64,000 bases of DNA, taken from Gonocerus acuteangulatus. Its lineage: Eukaryota; Arthropoda; Insecta; Hemiptera; Coreidae. This document shows, piece after piece, positions 33,653 to 45,412 of this stretch. A program made the translations under genes and the position numbers. Below the pieces are notes generated by a model. It ran no database searches. It worked only from the letters and a program-made list of their open reading frames with translations, and had not been told where the DNA came from. Numbering within the stretch: the first letter of the stretch is position 1; every line of letters starts with the position of its first letter. Where the stretch lies: NCBI GenBank assembly GCA_946811695.1, contig OX328123.1:32181873-32245872 (forward strand), given 5' to 3'.

Positions 33653-34439
33653 AAGAACCTTGTTCGCTGATGACGTCACGCAATTCCAGTCCAACGCTTT
33701 ATATCTCCAACGTCAACCAATCTTCTCCATCCTCTACGTGATCCAACTCAAAATATCCTTGAAATCTTCTGCCTCCCTATCGTCTCTACTAAGCTTCCTG
33801 AGCTTTCGAATTCCTGGGCTTATGGCCAAAAGGTGTAAGGTGTCTCTTCTGGTAATTTACCTGCCCCTGCTTAGACTCTCTGGACTTCGGAATTACATTC
33901 TTATGACATCTGATAGTAATTAATTTCGATAAAACCCCATAAGATACTCCATGAAGAAGTTTAATATTTGGTACTATAGTGCCAGTCTGCAACTATTTTT
34001 TTACATAATTTCAAAAATTATAATCAAATATTTACCTAATTAATTCATTTGCCTAATTAATTCAAACCGTCAAAATTATATTTTGACTACTCGCTGGAAA
34101 CCTTAATGTTTCAACGCTTGAAGAATTTGGGTAACACACGTCATTGGTTTAAGAATATTTCCTTAGTAGCGGAAACTCATAGGTAAATATAGAAAAAGTC
34201 CGTCACGCAGGAGCTGCATAACTAAGCACTTTCCTCAGAATTTGGGTAGTGTAGACTGCTTTCCAGAACAATTTGCTTAAAATATCCTACATAAATAAAA
34301 TAAAAACATGAATAGTTCTCTTTTAAATTTGTAATGAGTAACTGATAAATTATTAATTTGCTTCCAGAGTTATGTTTACACATGGTACCTACTACACTAC
34401 GTAATAAATACAAAAAACCTCATATTATCGTATTTTGAT
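33650..34439. other. Spacer with one satellite monomer
   Basis: Bases 34196-34240 (AAAGTCCGTCACGCAGGAGC) match the degenerate satellite of 11.7-13 kb. No gene is present. Confidence 0.4.
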
Positions 34440-35089
34440 CTAACGCAGGAACAGGATACAGCCCCTCTAGTGGTAGAAAGAGCTCCTTGCGGCGGCTTTG
34501 TGAACCTACGTCTGGGGGGCTTTTCTATTGAAATATATTACAAAGTAAACCCCCTGCTTTCCGATTGACCGATTCAGCTCATTTTTACAACACTTCTTTC
34601 TCATGAGTTACCCACGACGTATACCGCGTTTCGTTACAATACAGCAGAAATTACGACCGGTAAGAGTATATTAGGAATTTGGGTCCGGAGTAAACCCCCC
34701 CTTCTAATGAACCGATTTAGTTTATTTTTACAAGACATATTTACCTGTAGATTACCACTACGAATACCGATTTTCGTCGAAATATACCAAAAATCACGGC
34801 TGGTAGTAGCGAATTGGTATTGTGGGTCCGGAGTAAACACCCCCCCTCCTTATGAACCGATTTAGTTCATTTTTATATGTATTACCACTACGAATACCAA
34901 GTTTCGTTGAAATATAACAAACATTACGGCTGACATGGTCAAATTAGTGTTTTGCGTTCGGGGTAAACCTCCCCCTTCCGGTGGCCGATTTTCGTGGTTA
35001 ACGAACTCATTCAATCGTTTGCTAATTGAATGCTATATACCAAGTTTCGTGACGAAAAAACAAAAACTCTGGCCGCTATCATGTTAACA

Positions 35090-35174
<85 letters not shown>

Positions 35175-35215
35175 GGGTCATTTTCGGTGTCTACTAGGTA
35201 GGATCGATAAAGAGT
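34440..35215 (+). mobile_element. DINE/Helitron-like element with internal ~150-bp repeats
   Basis: A unit with AACCGATTTAGTTCATTTTT and ACTACGAATACCGATTTTCG, ending AAAATCACGGCTGGTAGT, recurs three to four times between 34550 and 34990. The block GTTAACAGACATATATA follows, then a long (TA)n (35092-35174) and the tail GGGTCATTTTCGGTGTCTAC. This layout matches 6.9-7.2 kb. Exact ends are not fixed. Confidence 0.55.
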
Positions 35216-35760
35216 TGAAGACATTTTTCAAAAATTCCGTCATGAGTCAAACCTCAATAGCTACTTTCCTTCGGAGGAAAGTGCTAAAAAGTAACATATC
35301 TTACTAATGTAATATACATGTGCATGTATAAAATTGAAGAACAGACATTAATGAAAAACGATGTTAGGTGAAAAAATGCAAACCAAATGAATTCAAATAA
35401 CAGAAAATTTAACAAAAAGCCTATTAACGAAATATGTATTAGGAACGTTACACATTTTTACGCCAATATTTTCGAGAAAAGGATGTTCTGTGATGTAGTT
35501 TCAGCCTGTTGATCTTCACGTTTTTAACGAAGTATTTTGTAACCAAAAATCATCAAATTCGAATAATTTCTGTAGATTAGAGAGTGCACTCAAATAAATA
35601 AATACATATATACATATTTATATATATATATATACATACACACGCATTCGTGATTTATGAGTTGTCAAACGTCTAAATTTTTTATCTCTGGATTGCCTCA
35701 TTGGATGGGCATCATGAGCGGTTTCCTCCTTATAGGCAGGAAACATTAAGACTTAAAAAA

Positions 35761-35799
<39 letters not shown>

Positions 35800-36420
35800 T
35801 AAAAGTTAAACTAATAATTAAAATATTACATCTAATACTAACTAAATCAGAATATTGAGTACATTTAAAAATCTTACGTAGGGTTAATGCATCCCTAAAC
35901 GTTGTAGCTTGCAGCTAGTATTAAAGGTGCCATTAATTAATTAAGAATTTTAATTTGTTTATATTTAAATATTTAACATATTTATATATTAATTATGCAG
36001 GTTAATGAGTTATCATTTTTACAGCCCTTCATTATATTGTCATAGATCGATGCGCTGAGAAACTAAGGTGGCCTACTGTATCATTATCTTCTAATTATGG
36101 CGGCATATACTAAATAGATGGATGACAAACTGATCAGTATTTTAAAAACACTCAGATTACTAACATAATATTGAACATATTCCATATTGAACTGTGTCTA
36201 TCACGTTCAAAACAGCCGGCTGTTATGGTGTTAATTATGTATATATATATATTTATTTTATTGAAAAAAAATATTAAGAGATTAAAATACATATTACTTA
36301 AAATAGTGCACCTACAGATTCCTAGACTATAATATTGTTGCTATAATGATGGAAAAACAAGATTGTTTATACGGGAGATAAAATAGTTCTGTTTGCCCGT
36401 CCACTGAATTATGTATAGAA
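35216..36420. other. No gene; TA tracts
   Basis: (TA)n lies at about 35614-35632, 35764-35795 and 36237-36250. Otherwise this is AT-rich DNA with no supported feature. Confidence 0.45.
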
Positions 36421-36882
36421 GAAGAAGAAGAAGAAAAAGATTGTATTTGTGAATGTTTCACATTACATATTGGAGGTTATCATCTCTTAATACTAAAATA
36501 TACAAAAAAAAGATCATGTCATTATACAAATACAAAAAAAAAAAAGCAAAAAACAAATATAACCTTAACATAAATAAAAGTATTAAAAAATAATTATCAA
36601 TCAATAATAAATAACATTCTTCCAATTTAAAACTGACAGACTTTTTTACTAAATTTTTATAATTCTTATTTTATAATTATCATCTTTCTTTTTTTAATAA
36701 AATAATTTATTTAGTTTTATTATTATAAGAGGAAGAAGAAGAAGAAAAATTTGTATTTACGAATGTATCATAATAAATGGTGGAAGTTAATAAATATAAA
36801 TTATACATTATTAGTATCTACGCTGACAACTGATGATGACCTGAAGTCATATGAATTACAACCAAAAAAAAGAAAAAAAAGA

Positions 36883-36929
<47 letters not shown>

Positions 36930-37985
36930 TTAACATTAGTAAAAGTTATAAAAAAATAATTATCAATTAATAATGAATAGCATTCTTCTAATCCCAAAAT
37001 AACAGACTTATAAGCTAAATGTTTTTTTAAATTATTATTTTTATTTACTAAGACATAGTCTATATACATAGAGACATATAAAATAAATTTGTCCTTCTCC
37101 TCGATTATATATTAATATAGTTATGTATTTAGTTTTATTATTAATTGATGAATAGCACCTAATTCCCGGAGTATGCTGGAATATTTATTTGTTAAGTTTT
37201 ATTCATTTATAAAGTACCCTTAATTTCTGAATTAGCTAGCACCATCAATATCTCATTCATTTATAATGAAAGCTCTTATTTTTAATGAATTTGTGATATA
37301 ATAATAGATATTGTTAAGTTTTTCTATTGTGTCTATTGCTAGTATTGTCTTGATTTTCTCCTCGTCCTGCATCGAGAGGTCTAAGTACTTGTTGATAAAA
37401 GTGTTTCTAGGATCATTGTACATAGGGCACTTGAGAAGGAAGTGTTTTAAATCTTCTTTTTCGAACTTATTACATATTGTACATAGTTCCTCCCCGTTAA
37501 TAGAGTAGACGCTTCGCTCCCAATAAAATTTCAGATTTTCTGGTCTACACAATCTTGCTTGTGAAATTATTCTTATTTTTTTAATATTTGTGTTTAGTTT
37601 TAAATAATTTTCCGCCTCAATTTTTGGCTTAATGCTGCGGTATATTGGTGAGTAGGAAGAAGAGGAGGCTCTAGAGATGTCGGCTTGAATGAGGAAGTTT
37701 TCATATTCCTCAAGAACAAATTTAGACACTTTCACTAGTGACATGAGGTCGTTCTCGTCCCGCAGATGAATCAGGCCTATTTCATCAAGTATTTGCTTCA
37801 ACTGTGATACCCAGTTGTAAGTCGGTCGGATCGTCGGGGCTTTATCAAGTGCTAATAATCTGTTGAAACATTTCTTTGGCAATCTGGTTGCAGGCATACA
37901 CAGAATCTTGGACATCCAGGTTAGGGCTTTTTTCAGCACTTGATGTTTTAGCGCTGTCCTTCCGCACTCCAGCCGTACCATATAA
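36421..37985 (-). mobile_element. LINE 3' part with duplicated 3' UTR
   Basis: This comprises a coding part (37253-37981) and a long AT-rich 3' UTR, present twice. The block ending in (CTT)n in element sense at about 36730-36743 (plus strand GAAGAAGAAGAAGAAAAA) is repeated at 36421-36438, each after a similar ~310-400-bp stretch (shared AACATTCTTCCAAT-like and ATTTAGTTTTATTATTA). A (TA)n lies at 36887-36926. The 5' edge is cut at the (TA)n at 37998. Confidence 0.65.
37253..37981 (-). pseudogene. LINE reverse transcriptase C-terminal region
   Basis: 242 residues are open, without frameshift. They begin VRLECGRTALKHQVLKKALT, as in the 'W.R.LEC...H..vLK..L' thumb/connector region after RT, continue with RIISQARLCRPENLKFYW, and carry a C-terminal zinc-knuckle CTICNKFEKEDLKHFLLKCP. 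The RT catalytic core is absent. The knuckle and overall pattern fit a non-LTR element, but the clade cannot be named from this part. The clean frame argues for a recent copy. The first residue is not a true start; the frame simply begins at the truncation. Confidence 0.7.
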
Positions 37986-37997
37986 CCCGGGGTCCTA

Positions 37998-38001
37998 GAA
38001 T

Positions 38002-38077
<76 letters not shown>
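37998..38077. repeat. (TA)n microsatellite
   Basis: This is a long TA run broken by GTATG at about 38044. Confidence 0.95.
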
Positions 38078-38082
<5 letters not shown>

Positions 38083-38222
38083 CATCCTTCAGCGAACCCC
38101 CTAAGTGAACGAAGGAACTAGATGATAAAAATCTTTGGACCTGAGTTCAAAACCCAAGCGCTGTGAAGATGGCCAACCCATAACAAATAATTGATCGAGT
38201 TTGTTGGGCCTACATTGTATCT

Positions 38223-39655
38223 TGGATAGTCCTTGCATCTTCTGCTAGAATTTTGCCGATTCTCTTCCTATCAGTTCCTGAAAGATAATTGAATGACTCA
38301 TTGCCGAACAGCTATAGACGTGGTATGAAGTTAGGGATAGGTTATGTTTTGTTGGATATTGGGTCTTTGCGTTTGGGGCGATATCTCCTAATCGCCGCTC
38401 CTTCGCTTACCCTGGATAGTCCTTGTATTGACTACTTGGACATTGCCGATTCTGTTTCTATGAGTTGGACCATGAGTCCTGATAGACAGTTGAACGAATC
38501 ACTGCCGAACTGCTATAGACATGGAGGTTATGAACCTACCGATAGGTTATGTTGTGCTGGATAGTAGGGTCATTGCCTGTGAGGTAATCTCTCTCTCCTA
38601 ATCCTCGCTTTCTCGCCCATCCTGAATAGTTCTTGCATTAACGACTTGGATATAGTCGATTTTGATCATTTGAGTTGGATCAGGGGTCCTGATACATAAT
38701 TGAACGAATCATTGCCGAACTGCTATAGACATGGAGGTTATGAAGCTAGTGATAGGTTATGTTGTGCTGGATAGTAGGGTCATTCCCTGTGAGGCAATCT
38801 CTTTATCCTAATCCTTGCTCCCTGGCTTATCCTGGATAGTCCTTGTATTAACTAGGTACTTACGTATTAGCGTCAAAGCAGGTTAAAGAGGCGGGACTCG
38901 TTCAGGGATCTGGATCATGGATAACGCATTTCTATTGGTCAATCACTATCAGAGATATCATCTATTGTGTTTATAGTAGCCATCTTGTTCCCTTTGTATT
39001 TTTAACGCAATTCATTTGTGCTTTATTTACCCACGCAATTGTTGATGTTTTTTGTTTTTTTTACGCGATTTCAGTTTCTGTGCGAGATAGCGACATCAGA
39101 ATAGCTAGGATGAAAGCTACTTTTTCGAAGCGATGCCAAATTGTTTATCAGTCCATTATCCAGCGAAAAACCATCCTTCATCTATAGTATCAACGAGTTG
39201 GATTGACTAGAGTTTAGATATAATCTTGAGCGAGCGGAAACGCATAGCAATTATACTATTAATATAAGTCCTACGCGTTTTCGCTAGCTAAAGATTATAT
39301 CAAAACTCTAGTTAACCTAAATCGTTGATAATCCCGTCGCCATATTGGCGAAATCTGATTTGACTCCTTGATCCAGATCTCTGACACGGTGTAGATGCAG
39401 TTCTCTGACACCCGGCTCTTTAACCTGCTTTGACGCTAATACGTAAGTACCATTAACTACTTGGACATTGCCGATTCTGTTTCTATGAGTTGGACCATGA
39501 GTCCTGATAGACAGTTGAACGAATCACTGCCGAACTGCTATAGACATGGAGGTTATGAACCTACCGATAGGTTATGTTGTGCTGGATAGTAGGGTCATTG
39601 CCTGTGAGGCAATCTCTCTCTCTCCTAATCCTCGCTCTCTCGCCCATCCTGAATA
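38223..39655. repeat. ~210-bp satellite, four units
   Basis: Units begin near TGGATAGTCCTTG at about 38223, 38412, 38622 (CTGAATAGTTCTTGC) and 38832. Each holds TGCCGAACTGCTATAGACAT, GATAGGTTATGTTGTGCTGG and CTCCTAATCCTCGCT. The fourth unit is split by a TIR element (38855-39451) and resumes at 39452 with CTTGGACATTGCCGATTC after the duplicated ATTAACTA. Confidence 0.9.
38855..39451. mobile_element. 597-bp TIR element with perfect 8-bp TSD
   Basis: TIRs of about 36 bp start GGTACTTACGTATTAGCGTC and are inverted at the right end. The target duplication ATTAACTA lies at 38847-38854 and 39452-39459. Sister satellite units show the uninterrupted site. Inside, further inverted segments (TTGACTAGAGTTTAGATATA at 39201 with its inverse near 39310, flanking a central AT-rich loop) make nearly the whole element able to fold back. 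There is no coding frame. An 8-bp duplication fits hAT, P or Merlin; GG ends favour Merlin slightly. It is a non-autonomous MITE. Confidence 0.9.
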
Positions 39656-40138
39656 GATCCGCTTATATTGGCTCCCTCGGGCTTCATCCGCCACACACTT
39701 AGAAGACACGAGCACATAGAAGAAAACAATATACTACACACACATTATGATATGGCCATCTTATTATAATAATCGATTATGGTCCATTGAGGCTAATAAT
39801 AAAATTACTATGTATATCTTCTATTTTAAAGGAATATATCTGTCGTTAATGACCTCAAAGGTTGACGCGCCTAGAATCTAACGAAAACAAAAAGAAATAT
39901 GTATTTAGTATTTTATACATTTAATATTCCATTTGTTTCATTCATTTGTTAATTAAGATCACACGACGTCGTGATTTGCTATTCAAGCCTATATGCAAAC
40001 AAGTATAAAAATTATATAGTACAACAGATTGAACAAAAATACAATACAAACGAGATTTTAAATATCATTTAAAATTAAACTTTAAGAATAACTTTGTCTG
40101 ACTAGAGTTTTGTTTTTTGTTTCCCCTGTTTATTAAAT
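39656..40138. other. No gene recognised
   Basis: GC-richer text at 39656-39720 (GGCTCCCTCGGGCTTCATCC) may be an end of an unrelated repeat. The rest is AT-rich. Confidence 0.35.
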
Positions 40139-40445
40139 AATTCACAAACTTTTAGAATTGAACTTAAAATAATATTATATTTTTCATCCACCTTACAGCA
40201 CTGATGTCGTTGAAATAAACACTCAAAACCTCATTAGACTTGGAAAAAATCAAAATCTTTTTTCTAATAATTCAAAAATCAAACTATTTCAATAAATCTC
40301 ATTATTGAATTAAGATAAATTTACGTTTTGAAGATGTCAGTCTGATTTTTCAAGGTCTAATCAGGATTACACGATATCAGTCCTGATATTAAGTTAGATG
40401 AAAAATATAATATTATTTTATGTTCAGTTTTAAAACTTTGTAAAA
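40139..40445. mobile_element. Fold-back MITE, ~307 bp
   Basis: The left arm (TTGAACTTAAAATAATATTA, continuing TATTTTTCATC) and its inverse at 40390-40440 pair, as do inner segments CATTAGACTTGGAAAAA (40231) and its inverse near 40350. It has no coding sequence. Confidence 0.7.
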
Positions 40446-41183
40446 AAGATCGCCCCTTGGGGCTAGATTTAAAAAAAATGGATATATCGTGCTCAAAAAA
40501 TGGATCTTTTAAAAGTTCCATTAGGATCGCCCATCTTTACTACAAACTGAGCATAAGAAAGAGTTTGAACTTCCGATGTTAAGTGGTAATTCGAGGTAGA
40601 GGAGGGATAAGCCCTGTATTACAACACAAAGCAACAAAAAAATAACCGGAAGTATCGTTAGAAAACAAAGTTACCTAACTTTTGATGAGTTGTCCATTTC
40701 AATTTGTGGGCAGTATATTTCCCACAGTAATTGACTATGTATAACGAAGTTTGAAGAACCTTGATTGAAAGGTCATACATATATTTGGATAGGAATTCAA
40801 TAATGAATGTAGGCCGAAACTATTGACTCGGCTAGTGCAATAAATTGATCTACTCATATGGTAAGGTATATTTTAGCGCTTATACTTGTCCCGTTATCTA
40901 GGAACGTACGTCAGAACAATATTCCGCTATGCGAGCAATACATTAGAATCTATAAGGCACAAGAGGCATATCTCCATGTAAGCCGATACTCGGGACACGA
41001 TGTCTATTCTACAGTCGATATATTGGGGGGTATCGAAGCTCTCAGCTGATTAACATAACTGTCAGTGTTACATTTCTGCTTATTTCGCTGCAACAAGGCA
41101 GCCACACGTACACGACATAGCTTTAGTCTCGTCAATGATTTCGTCTTCAATGGTTTATTGTGTCCATGAAGAAATAGCCATGG
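40446..41183. other. No gene recognised
   Basis: I see no supported frame, RNA gene or repeat end here. Confidence 0.4.
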
Positions 41184-41424
41184 TAAATTAAAGGGGTCGT
41201 GGCAAAATAGTGCCAAGCAACATTTTTAACATAATTTATGTGGGTCTATCAGTCTATGATGATGCTACTAAGATATGACAACAAAGTGCTCTTTATGCTA
41301 CTTAATCTTGTTGCCCCTAGCCACCAAAACTGATAGCCCACATAATATCCAACATATAGCAGCTAGCATTAAGTTTTACTAAAAATGTTGCTTGGCACTA
41401 TTTTGCCCCGACCCCTTGAATTAT
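41184..41424. mobile_element. Fold-back MITE, ~240 bp
   Basis: AAGGGGTCGTGGCAAAATAG and GTGCCAAGCAACATTTTTA (41191-41229) are inverted at 41381-41417 with one mismatch. A central ~150 bp is unique. The target duplication may be TA. Confidence 0.8.
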
Positions 41425-42680
41425 AATCGTAGATTTAGTTGGCGATTTTTTACTTTGAAGAATATTATCAAATTAATCAACTGGAGAAAAAGAAACAACC
41501 AAATGCCAAGAATAAAGAGGAAGGAAAACAAAGCAGAAAATGAAAAGAAGATTTTTAAGCCAAATGGAAAGAAGAATATGAAAGACTCCAGAATTGATAG
41601 TACTAAACAAACCAAACTTCTAAATCAAGGAAGACTAAATCAGTTCCTTTAAATTAATCCTAAAAGTATTTGGTATTATTAATTTGCTTTTTCTCGGATT
41701 ATTATGCAAGTTGTTTATTTTTTTTTTTTTTTTTTATGTTTCATATTTTCTGTCTTGGACTTTTTCTTTTTTTAACAACCTTTGTTTTTTACATTTATTG
41801 TAATTTTTAAATATTCTAGAAATTTAATTTTTGTATTCATTTATTGAGAAAGTCGTCTTCGTTACGAATGCTCTTAAATAAATAAATAAATTAATAAATA
41901 GTTGGCGTTTTCGTTTTCTTCGTTCTGAAGAAATCGAAAACTCCAACTTTCGTCATGAAAGTTGGCGAACCTTCGCCACCCTATATATATATACACATAC
42001 AGATTTCAACCACCGTTATATTCGTGGTTGGCACATGGATTAAACATGTAATCCATACTTATAAATTCACACAAACACACACATCCATATATACATACTT
42101 ACAAATTGTCTTGTGTATGAATCACAGATTCTAGGAAAGTAGGAATGAGAAGGAAGTGATGTTTGCAGAATTCCGCTGTTCTGCTAGATTCCACCGCCCA
42201 CTAGAGGCTGCAACGAGGTCAGCCAGCCCAAGGAGGTTTTAGTGGCTGCTATAGCCGCCCCATATCTCCTTGCTCGCTCTTATCGGCCATAGCCTTTCAA
42301 CCCTCACATACCTCGCTGCTCTCTTTATACCTCCATGGGCTCGCTCTACATTAATGGCCTCCTGGGCGCGGGGTTATATATTTAATGCTGCCGCAGCGGG
42401 TTTTATAGCTACAATTCATTTTTGTAGGAACTAATAACTAATTTTATAGTAAAATATAATTATTTCCACGCTTATTTGATATTTCATAGTAATATTCAGA
42501 GGTTGTCCATAAAAAAGAATAATTCGCCATAAATGTTTGCACGTTGTGTCAAACACTGAGTTAGAGCAGTCCAAACATTATTAAACTATTATTAAACGTC
42601 TTAAAATACGAACATATAAAACTGTGTAATGAAATTTAGATAGTTAGCCCTCAAGGTAACCGAAATCCCAACTATTGGAT
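41425..42680. other. No gene; GC-rich block 42170-42410
   Basis: A Lys-rich plus frame (41392-41652) lies in A-rich DNA and is not convincing. The tail ATTTCAACCACCGTTATATT at about 42003 after (TA)n resembles the DINE-like 3' block. The GC-richer block at 42170-42410 has stops in all plus frames and is unidentified. Confidence 0.35.
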
Positions 42681-42698
42681 TATGGGGGTTAAAATTTG

Positions 42699-42712
42699 CA
42701 TATATATATATA

Positions 42713-42771
<59 letters not shown>
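42699..42771. repeat. (TA)n microsatellite
   Basis: This is an almost pure TA run of about 70 bp. Confidence 0.95.
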
Positions 42772-42775
<4 letters not shown>

Positions 42776-42889
42776 TCTTCTGAATATGACCCAATATATA
42801 TTTTCCACTTGTTCTTTTTTCTTTATTTGGCAGAGGGTCGATGAAGCAGAACACCATTTGTTTTTGTTCAACTATTTTATTTCATCTAT

Positions 42890-42932
42890 TTTGCCCGACA
42901 TGTTTCGTGCCTTAATTCGCACCTCTTCAGGG
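42890..42932 (-). ncRNA. Hammerhead-like motif, second family
   Basis: The minus strand reads CTGAAGA (42924-42930), a stem-loop with GTGC/GCAC (42907-42923), GAAAC (42902-42906), then ATGTC (42897-42901). CTGAAGA satisfies CUGANGA and GAAA is intact. Stem III can be AC/GT, followed by the expected UC cleavage dinucleotide. Stem I shows only two obvious pairs. It is followed by GGGCAAAATAG, shared with the 24.5-kb copy. Activity is unproven. Confidence 0.45.
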
Positions 42933-43323
42933 TGGGGTTCTTAAGGAATGGCTGGGATTCGGCTAAGAGAAATGTCCGACTTTCAGAAAAATCTATATTT
43001 CGAAAGTTTCAGCAACAATAAGACAAATTTTACAACGTGCCAACAATTTTTAGGTTAACAATTTGTCATGAAGAATTAGATCAATAGGTTTATACAGAAC
43101 TTACTTAGTTGAGAGTAAGTAGAAAAAAAAAAAATTAACAAAGGCTCGTGTAAAAAAATCAAATATATACTTTTGCACAGAAATAACAACATTGTTAACT
43201 AATGTTTGATAAAAGGTCTAATTAAAAAATAAGATAAAAATATTGTTATTTATGTACTTTTGTGTATTATTACAATTGTTTTACTGGAGGCCATTATTAA
43301 AATGGTTTTACTTACTCTCTGGT

Positions 43324-43515
43324 AACCGGGGTCTCCGTTGGTCTAGTGGCTAGCGCCTGAGATTCATAACCGGGAGATGGTGGGTTCGATCCCCACCGCA
43401 GGCAGGAATTTTCTCATCTCACGGCTCGTTGAGAAAATTCCTCGCTGCAACCTGAATGTTGGCGCTAATGGCCCAGATTTGTCGATGCGCCGTAAAAAGA
43501 AACAAAAAAAAAAAA
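43324..43515 (+). mobile_element. Intact tRNA-derived SINE with 13-bp TSD
   Basis: The perfect duplication CTTACTCTCTGGT lies at 43311-43323 and 43516-43528. The head is GGGGTCTCCGTTGGTCTAGT with A box TGGTCTAGTGG and B box GGTTCGATCCC, the pol III promoter. The anticodon loop would read CAT. The body (GGCAGGAATTTTCTCATCTC, then CTCGTTGAGAAAATTCCTCG) contains an inverted pair (GGAATTTTCTCA with TGAGAAAATTCC). It ends in an A-rich tail. This is the best copy in the window and defines the family. It depends on LINE machinery for movement. Confidence 0.92.
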
Positions 43516-43528
43516 CTTACTCTCTGGT

Positions 43529-44695
43529 GTTCCGTATGATCTAAAATCAGATACCTCTACAGTTAGACTTGCCATATTTTTGGTGAGTGAAACCGGGATA
43601 CATGTGGGATGGGCATACCCAGGGGGGGGGGGGTGTATTAAATAAAAATGGTACAAATTAGAAGCAAAATGGTGACTTTTGAGTCTCGGTATGGGGAGTG
43701 GGGAATCTGGAACCCTAAATGGTTAGTCTACCTACTTTTTCTAAAATAAAAAGAAATTTTTGCTACTCAATTTGCCTAAAAAAATCGCCCAGCCAAATAG
43801 TAGAGGCTGGCCGCTGGCAGTGCTGTGCAAGTACTTCCAGCGTTTGCTCACAGATTACAGTCAGAATACTTCTCACTTCTTTGACAATGTGCGCGGTACT
43901 TTTCATATCTCACAGCCTTTTCCGGGACAATGATAAAACCGGGGGTGGACGCCGGGACGAGAGTAGAATACCGGGACGTATGACAAGCCTTCAGTGGCCT
44001 GTCAAGGGACTGATTTTTCAATGGATGATCCAAGAAATGTCAGAATTGTGGCGCTAAACTATTGATGCGACTCATTTCATTCAATCCGAACTTTCTCGAT
44101 TTAAAAAAATTTTCCCTTGCGACTTGATTTCGTTGCCGGTTGATCTTAGAGCTTTTCCTAATCGTTCTTATCACTGGTGTGATTTGGAAAGCTTGTAATA
44201 TTAGCTCTGCAAACTGCCAATATTTTGTTTACATTGGTAAATTTATTTGACTGTAAAACAATTTTAAATTCCTTTTCCGTTGTCTATGGAAATAAATAGC
44301 GGAACATTAGGCTGTTAAATGTGTACAACATTGCCGACTTTTGCGTAATGATTTGGGGATTATTTCAAGCGTGATTGATTAATGTATAATTGTTGATAAT
44401 CCGCTTAAGTATGTCGATGGGTTCACGCCAAATCCAGCACTAAGTAGGCCATTACTTGGCACATTCTCACAGCCTTCACAAGTAGGCCATTCCTCAAGGT
44501 CAGCTGTTTAGCTCATTTTCAGCTTATTTGTAAACAACTCTTTTTTCATATATTAAATAGCTCTTAATGAATCCCGAAGAAATATTCAGGTTGTTTTAAG
44601 ATAGAAGTTTTGAAATTCTTGTTCTAATATCCGTCAATCTTAACTACTCGATAAAGTAAACATCTACACAAAAAAACATATATTTTTTTTGTATA

Positions 44696-44697
<2 letters not shown>
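43529..44697. other. No gene; G-run at 43622
   Basis: Several overlapping short frames lie on both strands around 43700-44060 without domains. AAGTAGGCCATT occurs twice (44442, 44480). Confidence 0.35.

Positions 44698-44744
<47 letters not shown>
44698..44744. repeat. (TA)n microsatellite
   Basis: This is a pure TA run of about 46 bp. Confidence 0.95.
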
Positions 44745-44747
<3 letters not shown>

Positions 44748-45359
44748 AAAATGTAAGGGATCGCTGTCTGTACATGGAAGATATATGATATTTGAGAAAA
44801 AATATTATTGGGGGCTTTTATCAATGCAATAATACCCAAAGAATGAATGTTCGAATTTTTTTTTGTGGAAGCTATCTCAGAAATGGCGGATATCCGTTTT
44901 AGATGCGGTTTTCTCTAATATATTGTGGTAAGCTTTACTTAACTCTATGTGTTTGTTTCATGTCAATCGGTTATTAAATATAAACGTGTTGCCAATGTAA
45001 AGAATCACGTCGAACATTTGATAACATCTTAGTATTCCTCTCATTCCGAATAATTTTCCGTTTACTTTTAAACGACTCCAGTTTCCAGTGAGCATATGTT
45101 TCGCGATGACAATTAATAAAGCCCAAGGTCAGACGCTATAAGTAGTGGGTGTAGATTAGCTGTTTATCGCACGGTCAGCTTTATGTGGCTCTGTCATGTG
45201 TTAGTTATCCTAGCAGCCATCATATGGAGAAGCATTACTGTAAAGTAGATTTTTTTTTTTTTTTTTTTAAATTCCTAAACGACGGTATTTATAGTGCAGA
45301 ATAAACCAAAAGGTATATCTAAAAAAAATGCTGCCCAAAGTCACTATTCCAAGCGGACG

Positions 45360-45412
45360 AAATATATATACACCAGCTGTTCCAAGCGGGAACAGCTGGT
45401 GTATATATATTT
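45360..45412. repeat. Perfect 24-bp stem hairpin
   Basis: AAATATATATACACCAGCTG and TTCC (45360-45383) are perfectly inverted at 45389-45412, with the 5-nt loop AAGCG. The motif TTCCAAGCGG occurs both in the loop region and just upstream (45348). Confidence 0.85.

Noticed and set aside
33650..33923. TLFADDVTQF after the CT microsatellite, like a Jockey RT active site
   Set aside because: The residues before it are microsatellite and those after it do not follow any RT pattern in any frame; likely chance.
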